From NCBI GenBank assembly GCA_937944405.1, contig CALDYR010000110.1, positions 1 to 33,539 of the forward strand: DNA of 33,539 nucleotides. Reading direction: 5' to 3'. A program made the translations under genes and the position numbers. This stretch comes from an uncultured Pirellulaceae bacterium. Lineage in GTDB: Bacteria > Planctomycetota > Planctomycetia > Pirellulales > Pirellulaceae. Shown here piece by piece: positions 1-7,640 of this stretch (the first letter of the stretch is position 1; every line of letters starts with the position of its first letter). The notes below the pieces were generated by a model. It made no database searches. It was not told the origin of the DNA and saw only the letters and a list, made by a program, of their open reading frames with translations.

Positions 1-22
1 TTCTTCCCGTAATTTAGTGGCA
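1..22 (+). repeat. Left terminal inverted repeat of the ISL3 deletion derivative
   Basis: Pairs with 452-473 at 21 of 22 positions. The window begins inside this repeat, so the outermost two bases (expected GG) are not seen. Confidence 0.8.
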
Positions 23-55
23 GTCTCCAAAATTGCTTGAATTTTGTAGGCTGTT

Positions 56-460
56 GTGATGAAAGATATTAACACACATTTCAGTCAGTTGCTCGGACTT
101 GATTCGTCTTGGCAGGATCTCAAAACCGCCCGGGCATGGGCGATCAAAGAAAACTTCCGTTGGTTTTGGGAGTACTCCTATGCAGGTAATGCCGAGAAGT
201 TTTTCACCCGTTGGTACCGTTGGGCGCGTCGCAGTCAATTAGAACCCATCAAGAAAGTCGCGTTGACCTTGAAGAACCATCTTGATGGTCTGCTGAGTTA
301 CTTTCGGCATCGCGTCACTAACGCCACCGCCGAAGGCTTTAACAGCCGCATCCGGTCCATCAAGTCTGCTGCCCGTGGATTCAGGTCGTTCAAAAACTAT
401 CGCTTGAGAATACTGTTCTATTGCGGAAAGCTCGATTTATCGCCACAAGTTTGCCACTAA
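56..460 (+). pseudogene. ISL3-family transposase, C-terminal remnant (134 aa)
   Basis: The product matches the end of ISL3 transposases in order: LKTARAWAIKENFRWFWEY, FTRWYRWARRSQLEPIKKVA, then NATAEGFNSRIRSIKSAARG and the closing LFYCGKLDLSP. The Glu of AEGFNSRI is at the position of the last catalytic acidic residue of the DDE triad. A full transposase is about 400 residues, so the zinc-finger/HTH N-terminus and the first two acidic residues are missing. An in-frame stop at 47-49 lies just upstream of the GTG (56) and ATG (59) codons. The fragment directly abuts the left inverted repeat, so the loss came from an internal deletion and not from a contig break. It cannot be an active transposase. 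Confidence 0.85.
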
Positions 461-475
461 ATTACAGGAAGAACC
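452..475 (-). repeat. Right terminal inverted repeat of the ISL3 deletion derivative
   Basis: The reverse complement reads GGTTCTTCCTGTAATTTAGTG followed by GCA. It supplies the in-frame stop codon (457-459) of the interrupted minus-strand gene. The transposase remnant also ends here at 460, so the two reading frames overlap tail to tail inside the repeat. Confidence 0.8.
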
Positions 476-1677
476 AAATCTTCTTCCCGTAGTGCGTTGT
501 AGATCTTTTCGTATTTGCGAATGTCAAACGGGCGCATTTTCTCCATGCCACCGAGATCTATGAGGTACTCCAGAGAGTAAACAATCGAAACCGTTGGTGT
601 TGAATTTGTTGATGTTGAATTTGTTTTTTTACCCGGCTGCGCAACTGGTGAAGCCGGCCGGGCGGGAGTGGATCGTTTTTTCATTCCGGGGGCGGTTTCG
701 AGTTGCTGAATTTCCACGATGACGGCGCGATGGTCGGAACCGTAGTCACCAGAAACTTCGTGGCTGATCGTTTTAAGGGATTGGCTGGTGAGGACGTGGT
801 CGATGTGCAGGCTGCCGAGAAAATTGGGGAAGGCATACCACGTGGAAGCGATTCCAAAACCGACACGTGAATCTTTTAAATCGCCAGCGGCGAGCACTTC
901 AGAGAATATCGGCGACCATGGCGTAAGATTGAAATCTCCAGCGACGATGTTGTCCTCCGCAGGATCCATGCGTTGAGCCAAAGCGATCAGTTGCTGGCTC
1001 CGGGTTTCGAAGCAACGTTGGCTTAGGGGGGGATACGGATGGGTCGCGATCAAACGAAGTCGCCGTCCGGTAGGCCCCATGAAACGCGCGTCTAAAGATA
1101 CCAATTCCGTATCCGCTGCCACGATCGGTTCGATACTTTCAAAAGGTAATTTGGAAATGATACCAATGCCAAACGGGTTTGGTTGGGGAAGTATGTGCTG
1201 GTGGGGGTAGTCTTCCGACAGCGCATCCGCGATTTTATCGTGCCATCGCTGAGTCACTTCGACGATGACGGCGATGTCCGGGTTGTGTTGTCTAAGGGTT
1301 TTGACGAAGAGGTCGTATTGGTCGTTGGACGCCAAAACGTTTGCGGACAAAATCTTGACCGAAGTGCCCTCAGCATCAGGCTGATTCGGCGGGGGAAGGA
1401 AGTAAGGTGCGATCCATACCATGTTGACCAACAGAAACACGGCCGCCGCGATGACGCGCGTTTTTTGCTTTCGAACTACCGCCAATAAAAGGCAGATGGC
1501 CAACCCAATTGTAATTTGGATTCGCAAGTGACAGAAAATCTCTGCGGTCCAATGTTGTTTGGCGAAAAACGTGGCCAACGTACCGATCAGCAACGCGAAA
1601 AATAAAAGCGTAATAAACACCCCACCGAGCCTACGCATGCCGGGGGGAGAGTGTGGTTGCTGGGGCGTAGAACTCAT
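457..1677 (-). CDS. Membrane EEP-family hydrolase fused to a truncated HDAC11-like domain
   Basis: ATG 1677 is preferred over an in-frame TTG at 1701 (numbering from 1677). Residues ~18-95 hold three hydrophobic segments (GVFITLLFFALLIGTLATFF; ITIGLAICLLLAVV; VIAAAVFLLVNMVWIAPYFL). Residues ~106-324 form an endonuclease/exonuclease/phosphatase domain: SANVLASN near the start, E at PDIAVIVEV, the VAGDFNLTPWS metal-site motif, LHIDHVLTS and the terminal GSDHRAVIVE. A Ser/Thr/Pro-rich linker follows, then VSIVYSLEYLIDLGG and EKMRPFDIRKYEKIY, which closely resembles the start of class IV (HDAC11-like) deacetylases. The gene then runs into the ISL3 inverted repeat and stops after five foreign residues. 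The deacetylase part is certainly incomplete; the EEP part looks complete. The substrate is unknown. An ATG at 684 could instead be the start of a separate deacetylase gene. Confidence 0.8.
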   Translation of the reverse strand: MSSTPQQPHSPPGMRRLGGVFITLLFFALLIGTLATFFAKQHWTAEIFCHLRIQITIGLAICLLLAVVRKQKTRVIAAAVFLLVNMVWIAPYFLPPPNQPDAEGTSVKILSANVLASNDQYDLFVKTLRQHNPDIAVIVEVTQRWHDKIADALSEDYPHQHILPQPNPFGIGIISKLPFESIEPIVAADTELVSLDARFMGPTGRRLRLIATHPYPPLSQRCFETRSQQLIALAQRMDPAEDNIVAGDFNLTPWSPIFSEVLAAGDLKDSRVGFGIASTWYAFPNFLGSLHIDHVLTSQSLKTISHEVSGDYGSDHRAVIVEIQQLETAPGMKKRSTPARPASPVAQPGKKTNSTSTNSTPTVSIVYSLEYLIDLGGMEKMRPFDIRKYEKIYNALREEDLVLPVI

Positions 1678-1782
1678 GAAAAGAAACCTAAAGTTTGCCA
1701 ATTAAAAACGATTGAAGATAGAACTTGCCTGACGATAGATCTGCCCGGCATAAGTGGTTGTTTGCCTTGCCGCTTAATTTCA

Positions 1783-1882
1783 GGTTCTTCCCAGAACGTT
1801 GTGGCACCGAGTGCGTTCAAAGCTTGCCTCTTTCAGTGAACGTAGTGGGATTCGCCCGAATTCAGGCCACTCACAGGAAACC
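1783..1882 (+). repeat. Short ISL3-ended interspersed repeat, copy 1
   Basis: Begins GGTTCTTCCCAGAACGTTGT and continues GGCACCGAG; its outer 24 bases match the end of the ISL3 derivative at about 19 of 24 positions. It shares its left arm and centre with 22948-23105, and its left arm with the reverse complement of 30542-30663. The right end, GCCACTCACAGGAAACC, is a shortened version of the ISL3 right end (GCCACTAAATTACAGGAAG followed by AACC). It lies between the divergent starts and ends of the flanking minus-strand genes and codes for nothing recognisable. I see no convincing 8-bp target duplication. Confidence 0.65.
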
Positions 1883-2005
1883 ATTTTTTTCCAGAACCGA
1901 TGGCCCCGTTGAGTCTAGTTTTAACGCTGACAGACTACCAGTGCGAATTCGTAACAGACCCGACGGGAACTGCACTGGTTTCAATAAAACGCTTGTGCAT
2001 TCCGA
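1883..2005. other. Intergenic tail with a spaced inverted repeat
   Basis: Together with the repeat, this fills the ~330 bp between two minus-strand genes. ACCAGTGC (1937-1944) and GCACTGGT (1972-1979) are perfect complements separated by 27 bases, just past the stop of the 2006-3394 gene. It may form a hairpin in that transcript, but there is no T-run, so I do not call a terminator. Confidence 0.3.
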
Positions 2006-3394
2006 TTAAGGCAACAGGATGTCTTCGAGTTCGAAACCGAAGGAAACGCTGATAATCGCTGCGGGAGTCTTGTAAACCAAATCAAATTCGGACGGATCGA
2101 CTTCGAAATAGTATTCGACAGCGACTTTCTGCCCATCCTGAGCCACCGTTTCATAGGCAACCGCATCATGCCGTATTTGCATGTTGTCGGGATCAACCAA
2201 GTAGACTTCATTATCGAACGCCCACCCCAGGTGGCTGTCGAGTTCTTTGGATTGATTGTCAAAGGATAACGCAACGCTGACACCGAACAGTTCTTCGTTG
2301 ATGCTCGTGCCTTGATAGGTGACGGTGGCTCCGCTTTTTGTTTGCGTGGTGTGGTCTTCGATCGATTTCAAATCGCGAAAACGAAAGGTCTCTGTGCGCC
2401 CCGGCAAAACAGCGTCCAACGTCCCGGCGACTGATTTGATGCGTTTAATTTCCCGATCGACCAGCGGGATGTTGACCGGAAAATTCAGTTCGGGAATCTC
2501 AGTCTCAACGGTCGCCGTGATCGGTGTTTGTCTCAATGGTTGAATCGATTGGTTTTGGTCGTCAACAATTTTTAACGTCGCTTGATTAAGCTCAATGGTG
2601 ATCGGTTGCATCCGCGGTTCCCAGCGAATCAGCAGATGCAAGGTCGTGTAATTGAGGCCCGAAGCGTTCAAGATGCGCGATGCGTCGACGCGATTGAGTT
2701 CGACCGCCAGCACCCCAGAAGTTGCTCGGGGGGAGGAAGGGGTTGCCGGTTTGTCTTGCAGGCCATTTTTTAGGCCGTTTTGATTGCGGCGACCGGTCGG
2801 GATCGGGACAAGTGCGATCTGACCGGTCCTGCCACCATAAATGTCAATTTCAAGGTTTGCCTTGTGCATGACGGCGTAAACGGCATCCCAGAAAGGTACC
2901 GATTTTAGCTCCAGATCGATCTGTGCGTCGGCAATGTTCGGCGGTAAATCCTTTTGCAGTGCGATGTTGTTTTTGGTTTGGACAACGATGCGATGGAGTG
3001 CGTCTTGTACTGAAAATTTACCTTCCAATGTAACAACAGTTGGTTGGGTCGCGGCTTGAACGGCTTTGGCTTCTAAAGCTTTTCGCACGACCAACAACCG
3101 ATTGATAAAGTCGGTTGTCGCGTTTTCTCCCGGGACGTCGATGTAATCGAGCGCTTCAGGCTGGAGGGCAATCAGCGCGTTTTGGGCCGCATCACGATCT
3201 TCGATCGCGCCAGAATTCAACTGGTCTACCAATTCCAGCACGCGTTCGAGCAATTCAACTTCTTCCGATTGGCCGTGCACCGGTAGATCGCTCAATAGCA
3301 GGAAGGACAGTAAAACGCCGACCGTCAAGCGGTTGGCAATGCGGAGGATACCGAAGCCGAAGTCGTTTCGATTGTGTTGCTGGGTGGGGGGCAT
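2006..3394 (-). CDS. Secreted planctomycete protein of unknown function, secretin-N-like segment
   Basis: 462 residues with an N-terminal signal or anchor: hydrophobic LTVGVLLSFLLLSDLPVHG (23-41), then SEEVELLERVLELVDQLNSG, which predicts an amphipathic helix. Residues ~120-190 (TLEGKFSVQDALHRIV... IDLELKSVPFWDAVYAVM) have the pattern of the short STN/secretin N-terminal fold, in which 'X-L-x-x-V-P-x-x-A-L' helices alternate with short strands. The C-terminal half (~230-462) is beta-rich with no recognised motif and no catalytic residues that I can identify. It is divergent from the DUF1570 peptidase with 182 bp between the starts, so the two may be co-regulated. I do not know the function; a periplasmic structural or binding role is only inference. 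Confidence 0.7.
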   Translation of the reverse strand: MPPTQQHNRNDFGFGILRIANRLTVGVLLSFLLLSDLPVHGQSEEVELLERVLELVDQLNSGAIEDRDAAQNALIALQPEALDYIDVPGENATTDFINRLLVVRKALEAKAVQAATQPTVVTLEGKFSVQDALHRIVVQTKNNIALQKDLPPNIADAQIDLELKSVPFWDAVYAVMHKANLEIDIYGGRTGQIALVPIPTGRRNQNGLKNGLQDKPATPSSPRATSGVLAVELNRVDASRILNASGLNYTTLHLLIRWEPRMQPITIELNQATLKIVDDQNQSIQPLRQTPITATVETEIPELNFPVNIPLVDREIKRIKSVAGTLDAVLPGRTETFRFRDLKSIEDHTTQTKSGATVTYQGTSINEELFGVSVALSFDNQSKELDSHLGWAFDNEVYLVDPDNMQIRHDAVAYETVAQDGQKVAVEYYFEVDPSEFDLVYKTPAAIISVSFGFELEDILLP

Positions 3395-3576
3395 GGCGAT
3401 TGTTTCTTTTTTGCATCATTAACATTCAGTGCGGCTTCATTTTATGTGATTTATTTCCCAGCATCGAAAATTGGGAAGTGAAATGCCAGAAAATTAAGTT
3501 CTTGTCCATCCAAATCTCACTCTTGCGGCAACATAACGTAGGCTTCCACATCGCCCCCTAACTATGGTCGCTATTG

Positions 3577-4710
3577 ATGTTCTCACGTTCCACTGCAATC
3601 TTCTTTTTTGCCTTCCTGTTTCTTATTGCGTTGCCGGAAGTTGGCCACGCACAAAAAGCTGAATCCAGCGGCGTTAACAACGAAATGACGATCAAGGTTG
3701 AAGTGAAACAACGGACCTTTATTGGAAAACCATTGGTCTGGGACGGTGACAACATGCAGTTACTACGGCGCGACGGAAGAATGACGTTTCTGCCGGTGAA
3801 GTCGCACGATGACTATCAAGTGCTGTCCAATGGTTTTTCGGTAATGGCCAAAAAAACGATGGTCGCAAAACTCAAGAAAGAGTTTGGCAAACGCTACACG
3901 GTGTCTTCCACGCCAAGCTTCATCGTTGTGCATCCACATGGCGACTATCAAAAGTGGGCAAAACCATTCGAAGACTTGAACAAACGGTTTGCCACCTTTT
4001 TCTCTACACGTGGACATAAATTAGAAGCCCCAAAATTCCCAATGGTGGCGGTCGTGTTGAACACACGCGGCGAATTCGACCGGATGCTAAGGAGGTACTA
4101 TTCCGCCGATAGAAACCTGTTGGGTTATTACTCGCCACGCAGCAACCGGATCATTACCTATGACCAAATCAAGGAAGCCGACGATTCGATTTTTAACACC
4201 AATACGGTCATTCATGAGGCAACGCACCAAACAGCATTTAACCGAGGTGTGCATAACCGTTTTGGCGAATACTCGTCTTGGTTAGTCGAAGGGTTGGCCT
4301 GTCTTTTTGAAGCTGAGGGCGTCCATAACAGTTATATTCATACTCAACGTAAGGACCGAATTAATTCCGGCCGGTTATTGGCGATTCAAATCGCTATTAA
4401 AGACGGTTCAGCGAAAGGAACGTTGGAGAAAATTGTCGGCGATGATCGCCTGTTTCGTTCAGATGATCAATTGGCGTATGCGTATGCTTGGGGATTGACC
4501 TTCTATTTGGTCGAAACCCAGCAACGCGATTACTTGAAGTATCTGTTCGACGACGCGCAGCGAGAAAATTTTACGGTCTATGGTTCCAAGGAACGACTGC
4601 AATTATTTGCCAAAGCGTTCGGAAACGATTTCGACCAGTTAGAAGCCCGCATGTTCAATTTCTTGATGAAGCAAAAAGTAAAAATTCCCGACGGTTACAT
4701 TCGCCGATAA
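3577..4710 (+). CDS. Exported DUF1570-type zinc metallopeptidase-like protein
   Basis: ATG 3577 is preferred over the TTG immediately before it. The signal peptide ends GHA-QKA near residue 25. Residues ~108-300 carry the DUF1570 pattern: FIVVHPHGDY, the VVLNTRGEFDRML segment, GYYSPRSNRI, then VIHEATHQTAF, an HExxH zinc motif (H213, E214, H217). EYSSWLVEGLACLFE follows about 20 residues later and offers the third ligand Glu (E238), as in gluzincin peptidases. DUF1570 proteins are abundant in planctomycetes, and their substrates are largely unknown. All expected metal ligands are present, so the protein is probably active. It stands alone on its strand, next to a divergent secreted protein. 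Confidence 0.85.
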   Translation: MFSRSTAIFFFAFLFLIALPEVGHAQKAESSGVNNEMTIKVEVKQRTFIGKPLVWDGDNMQLLRRDGRMTFLPVKSHDDYQVLSNGFSVMAKKTMVAKLKKEFGKRYTVSSTPSFIVVHPHGDYQKWAKPFEDLNKRFATFFSTRGHKLEAPKFPMVAVVLNTRGEFDRMLRRYYSADRNLLGYYSPRSNRIITYDQIKEADDSIFNTNTVIHEATHQTAFNRGVHNRFGEYSSWLVEGLACLFEAEGVHNSYIHTQRKDRINSGRLLAIQIAIKDGSAKGTLEKIVGDDRLFRSDDQLAYAYAWGLTFYLVETQQRDYLKYLFDDAQRENFTVYGSKERLQLFAKAFGNDFDQLEARMFNFLMKQKVKIPDGYIRR

Positions 4711-5101
4711 CATGACTCCAATGGGTTTCCGCCGCGCTGTGAGTGTGAACCGAAAACGTCATTGTCGTGATTCCTTAGAATCGCAGGATTTAAAAGTTCG
4801 GAATTTTCAAGCCATCGGTTTCCTTTCGGTTTACCGTTAGCCGACAATCGTACGTGTTTGCGGTTGCTAAAGCAGGCCCGCCTACTCACTAACGGTTACA
4901 CATAAAAACTTGGACACAAACGGGCTGTCGACCAAATCCCTAAGTCGCTTTTCGCGCGTTATTTAAGAACGATTGAGAACTGGGGCCGCAATCAGCAATG
5001 CCTTTGTGACCGCTGATTGCTGCTGGCTATAACCGCGCCCGATCGATGAACTCGGCCCCTTCCACAGCGCTTCGGCCCCTTGCGATTTTCTTCGCCACGC
5101 C
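4711..5101. other. Intergenic region between convergent genes, small hairpins only
   Basis: No gene is seen in these 391 bp. GCAATCAGC (4988-4996) and GCTGATTGC (5012-5020) form a perfect 9-bp inverted repeat with a 15-base loop, in the expected 3' region of the LuxR-type gene but without a T-run. The 10-mer TCGGCCCCTT occurs twice, at about 5050 and 5071. GTTAGCCG near 4837 recurs near 9232 in another intergenic stretch. Confidence 0.4.
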
Positions 5102-5737
5102 TCAGATCCAGTCCTTTTTTAACGCCATCACGGCGGCTTGGGTTCGGTCGTTGACCTTCAGTTTCCGCAAGATGTTTTGCACGTGTTCTTTGACCGTTTC
5201 GACGCTAATTTCCAACGACTGACCGATTTCTCGGTTTTTTAGTCCGTTGGCGATGTGGCGAATGACCTGCATTTCGCGCTGGGTTAGAGGGGACTGATCG
5301 TCCATCCGCCTGCGTCTGTCTCTCATGCGCGCCCGAGTGCATTTGATCAAACTGGTGGCGGCTACCGGTACACCATGGACACCGTTTTTTACGATATTCA
5401 CTAGGTCCAAACAGCAGCATGATTTGCAAACATATTCGTAACAACCTAACGCCCCAGCCCGAGCAACGTGGAAAGAGTCTTGGTGATGTGAAAACACGAC
5501 CACCACCATGGACTTTTGAGTGGGAATAATTTTTGCCAGAAATTTCAACACGTCTTTACCATCAATCCGCACATCGGTGATCAAGACATTGGGTTGGTGG
5601 ACGTGTGCAGATTGGGCCAGTTGGTCCAGTTGGGATACGGCATCGACAATTTCAAATTCTGGTTCCGCAGCGAAAACCGAACGGAGGCCTGCATGAACAA
5701 CAGGGTGACTGTCGGCCAATAGAATTTTATAGGGCAT
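5102..5737 (-). CDS. NarL/FixJ-type response regulator with a cysteine cluster
   Basis: 211 residues. The receiver domain covers ~1-120: acidic pocket ADSH (D9), phosphoacceptor D55 in LITDVR, Ser84 at the switch position and conserved Lys105. The LuxR-type HTH covers ~148-208, with LTQREMQVIRHIANGLKNRE and the recognition-helix region SVETVKEHVQNILRKL. It binds DNA after phosphorylation by an unidentified kinase; no histidine kinase is encoded nearby. Unusually, five cysteines (C99, C104, C107, C108, C109) crowd around the switch Lys in LGCYEYVCKSCCCLDL, where relatives usually have GYLLK and no cysteines. The receiver-HTH linker is strongly basic (RARMRDRRRRM). It is divergent from the sigma-54 activator, with 300 bp between the starts. 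Confidence 0.92.
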   Translation of the reverse strand: MPYKILLADSHPVVHAGLRSVFAAEPEFEIVDAVSQLDQLAQSAHVHQPNVLITDVRIDGKDVLKFLAKIIPTQKSMVVVVFSHHQDSFHVARAGALGCYEYVCKSCCCLDLVNIVKNGVHGVPVAATSLIKCTRARMRDRRRRMDDQSPLTQREMQVIRHIANGLKNREIGQSLEISVETVKEHVQNILRKLKVNDRTQAAVMALKKDWI

Positions 5738-6037
5738 GGATGATCAAGAATGAAGCGATAACAGCAAGGTGAAACACGAGTGATCGACCCCCGCTTTGAA
5801 TCGGTTTCGCAGGCCTTCATCATGCAGCAACATGTTAAGCTATTTTCGATTGATTTTCACGACCCATTTTTTCATCAAAATTGTTCGTGCGGATTTTGAG
5901 GATTGTGCTGTGTGGTGGAAGTTGGGCGAACCGTTGATTTTTAAACACATTATTCGCAAAAATCCATCACCAGGTCGGTCTATGACCTAAATATAAAACA
6001 GAGGTAGTATTTTCTTCACCTGTAATCAGCCATCCTT
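5738..6037. promoter_or_regulatory. Divergent promoter region of two response regulators
   Basis: This 300-bp gap separates the starts of the LuxR-type and NtrC-type regulators and must hold promoters for both. It is AT-rich between about 5830 and 6010 (for example TTTTTTCATCAAAATTGTTC near 5868). I could not assign a convincing -35/-10 or -24/-12 pair by eye. Confidence 0.4.
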
Positions 6038-7465
6038 ATGTCTAAAAAACAACCATCCAAAACACAAAGAATCTTGTTGGTCGATGATGATCAGCACTTG
6101 CTACAGTCTCTCGCGGGTTGGTTGCAAGACCAAGGTTTTGATGCCGGCATGGCCCACGATCGTACGTCCGCAGAACGGGCACTGGCGGAGAAGGAATACG
6201 ATTTAGCGTTTGTCGATCTTCGTTTGGGGGGTGAGGACGGAATGGACGTTTTAGCTCATTGCCGAAAGCATCATCCTAATGTTGTCGTGATTTTGATGAC
6301 GGGGTATGCAACGGTGGACACGGGTGTTGAAGCGGTCCGTGCTGGAGCGTTCGATTTAATGACCAAACCGCTGATCGACGATGAGATTTTGATCGCCATC
6401 AATCGCTCGTTGTCTCAGCAAAAGGTGCTTGAAGAAAACGAACAGCTCAAGGCTGAACTGGATAAACGATTCGGCAAAGAAAGCATCGTTGGCAGTGACC
6501 AGCGCATGCAGAAAATCTTTGACATGGTCGACAATATCGCGAACACCAAAGCCACGGTGTTGATTACCGGTGAAAGCGGAACGGGGAAATCGCTGATCGC
6601 CCGTGCCATTCATCAGCGGTCTCAACGGAAAAAGGCGCCGTTCATCGAAGTCGCGTGCGGTGCACTTCCTGAAAACCTATTGGAAAGCGAACTCTTTGGC
6701 CATGTCGCCGGTTCGTTCACCGGTGCCACGACTAATAAAGAAGGGAAATTTAAACAGGCAGATGGCGGGACGATCTTTTTAGACGAAATCGGCACCGCTT
6801 CACCAAGCATGCAGGTAAAACTACTGCGTGTGTTGCAGGAGTTAGAGTTTGAACAGGTTGGCGGTTCGGAGACCTTCCACGTCAACACACGCATTGTGCT
6901 GGCGACCAACGAAGATCTCTCCCAAGCGGTCGCTGAAGGGCGTTTTCGCCAAGACCTTTACTACCGGGTCAACGTGATCAACATAGAACTTCCGTCTCTG
7001 CGTCAGCGCGTTTCGGATATTCCAATGTTGGCCAACCATTTCTTAGAGAAGGTCTGTCTCGAAGAAGACAAGCAATTAGAAGGGTTCGACGTGATGGCGA
7101 TGCAAGTAATGCAAAGCTACACTTGGCCCGGTAATGTGCGCGAACTTCAAAACGTGGTCGAACGTGCAGTGTTGCTGGGACGTGGGCCGATGTTGACCCC
7201 CGCCGATTTGCCCGCCCATGTTTGTGACGGAAACCACATCACGGTAACGCCTGCGGCACAACCTTCTGCCGCAGGCGTTAAACAGACGCTGAAAGAAGCA
7301 CTCGAAGGCCCTGAACGTCAGATCATTCTGCAAACGCTAAGAGACAACAATTGGAATCGAAACGTTACCGCAGAACAGTTGGGCATCAATCGAACAACGC
7401 TGTATAAGAAAATGAAGAAGTTAGGCGTGGAAGATCCACAAACAGCTTCGTCGGGTGGTTGGTAA
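6038..7465 (+). CDS. NtrC-family sigma-54-dependent response regulator
   Basis: 475 residues with the standard three-domain layout. Receiver ~10-125: D16-D18 acidic pocket in LLVDDD, phosphoacceptor D60 in AFVDLRLGGEDG, T88 in LMTGY and K110. AAA+ domain ~148-385: Walker A GESGTGKS (178-185), the sigma-54 contact loop as GSFTGA (225-230) in place of the usual GAFTGA, Walker B TIFLDE (245-250) and the RFRQDLYYRVNV arginine-finger region. A Fis-type HTH is at the C-terminus (RNVTAEQLGINRTTLYKKMK). It remodels sigma-54 RNA polymerase at enhancer-dependent promoters once phosphorylated. The partner kinase is not in the window. The Ala-to-Ser change in the GAFTGA loop is conservative, and activity is probably kept. 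Confidence 0.95.
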   Translation: MSKKQPSKTQRILLVDDDQHLLQSLAGWLQDQGFDAGMAHDRTSAERALAEKEYDLAFVDLRLGGEDGMDVLAHCRKHHPNVVVILMTGYATVDTGVEAVRAGAFDLMTKPLIDDEILIAINRSLSQQKVLEENEQLKAELDKRFGKESIVGSDQRMQKIFDMVDNIANTKATVLITGESGTGKSLIARAIHQRSQRKKAPFIEVACGALPENLLESELFGHVAGSFTGATTNKEGKFKQADGGTIFLDEIGTASPSMQVKLLRVLQELEFEQVGGSETFHVNTRIVLATNEDLSQAVAEGRFRQDLYYRVNVINIELPSLRQRVSDIPMLANHFLEKVCLEEDKQLEGFDVMAMQVMQSYTWPGNVRELQNVVERAVLLGRGPMLTPADLPAHVCDGNHITVTPAAQPSAAGVKQTLKEALEGPERQIILQTLRDNNWNRNVTAEQLGINRTTLYKKMKKLGVEDPQTASSGGW

Positions 7466-7640
7466 AAGACACATTGGGTTCTGTGTTGAGCCGCTTCGTT
7501 GAACCCGGTGCCCAGTTGCAACCAACCGGTTCAAACGTAGCCAACGAGGAAGCCGTTCATTTAAATGACCGTGTGTGAGGGGGAAATCACATCCCCTCGG
7601 CACTGGCGCGTTTCTGAAAGATCGACGCGGAGGTAATTCG

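Larger units (their letters stand above)
1..475 (+). mobile_element. Internally deleted ISL3-family element with both inverted repeats
   Basis: The first 22 bases of the window match the reverse complement of 452-473 at 21 of 22 positions (TTCTTCCCGTAATTTAGTGG against TTCTTCCTGTAATTTAGTGG). The right copy extends outwards to GG at 474-475, so the complete ends are probably GGTTCTTCC..., typical of ISL3-family insertion sequences, and the first two bases of the left end would lie just outside the window. Between the ends is only the C-terminal third of an ISL3-type transposase, whereas a full element is about 1.3-1.5 kb. This is therefore an internally deleted, non-autonomous derivative, possibly still movable in trans. 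ISL3 elements usually duplicate 8 bp; the candidate right-hand copy is AAATCTTC at 476-483, and its partner would be left of the window. Confidence 0.8.

Noticed and set aside
1937..1979. ACCAGTGC/GCACTGGT as an intrinsic terminator of the 2006-3394 gene
   Set aside because: The loop is 27 bases long and there is no T-run on either strand.
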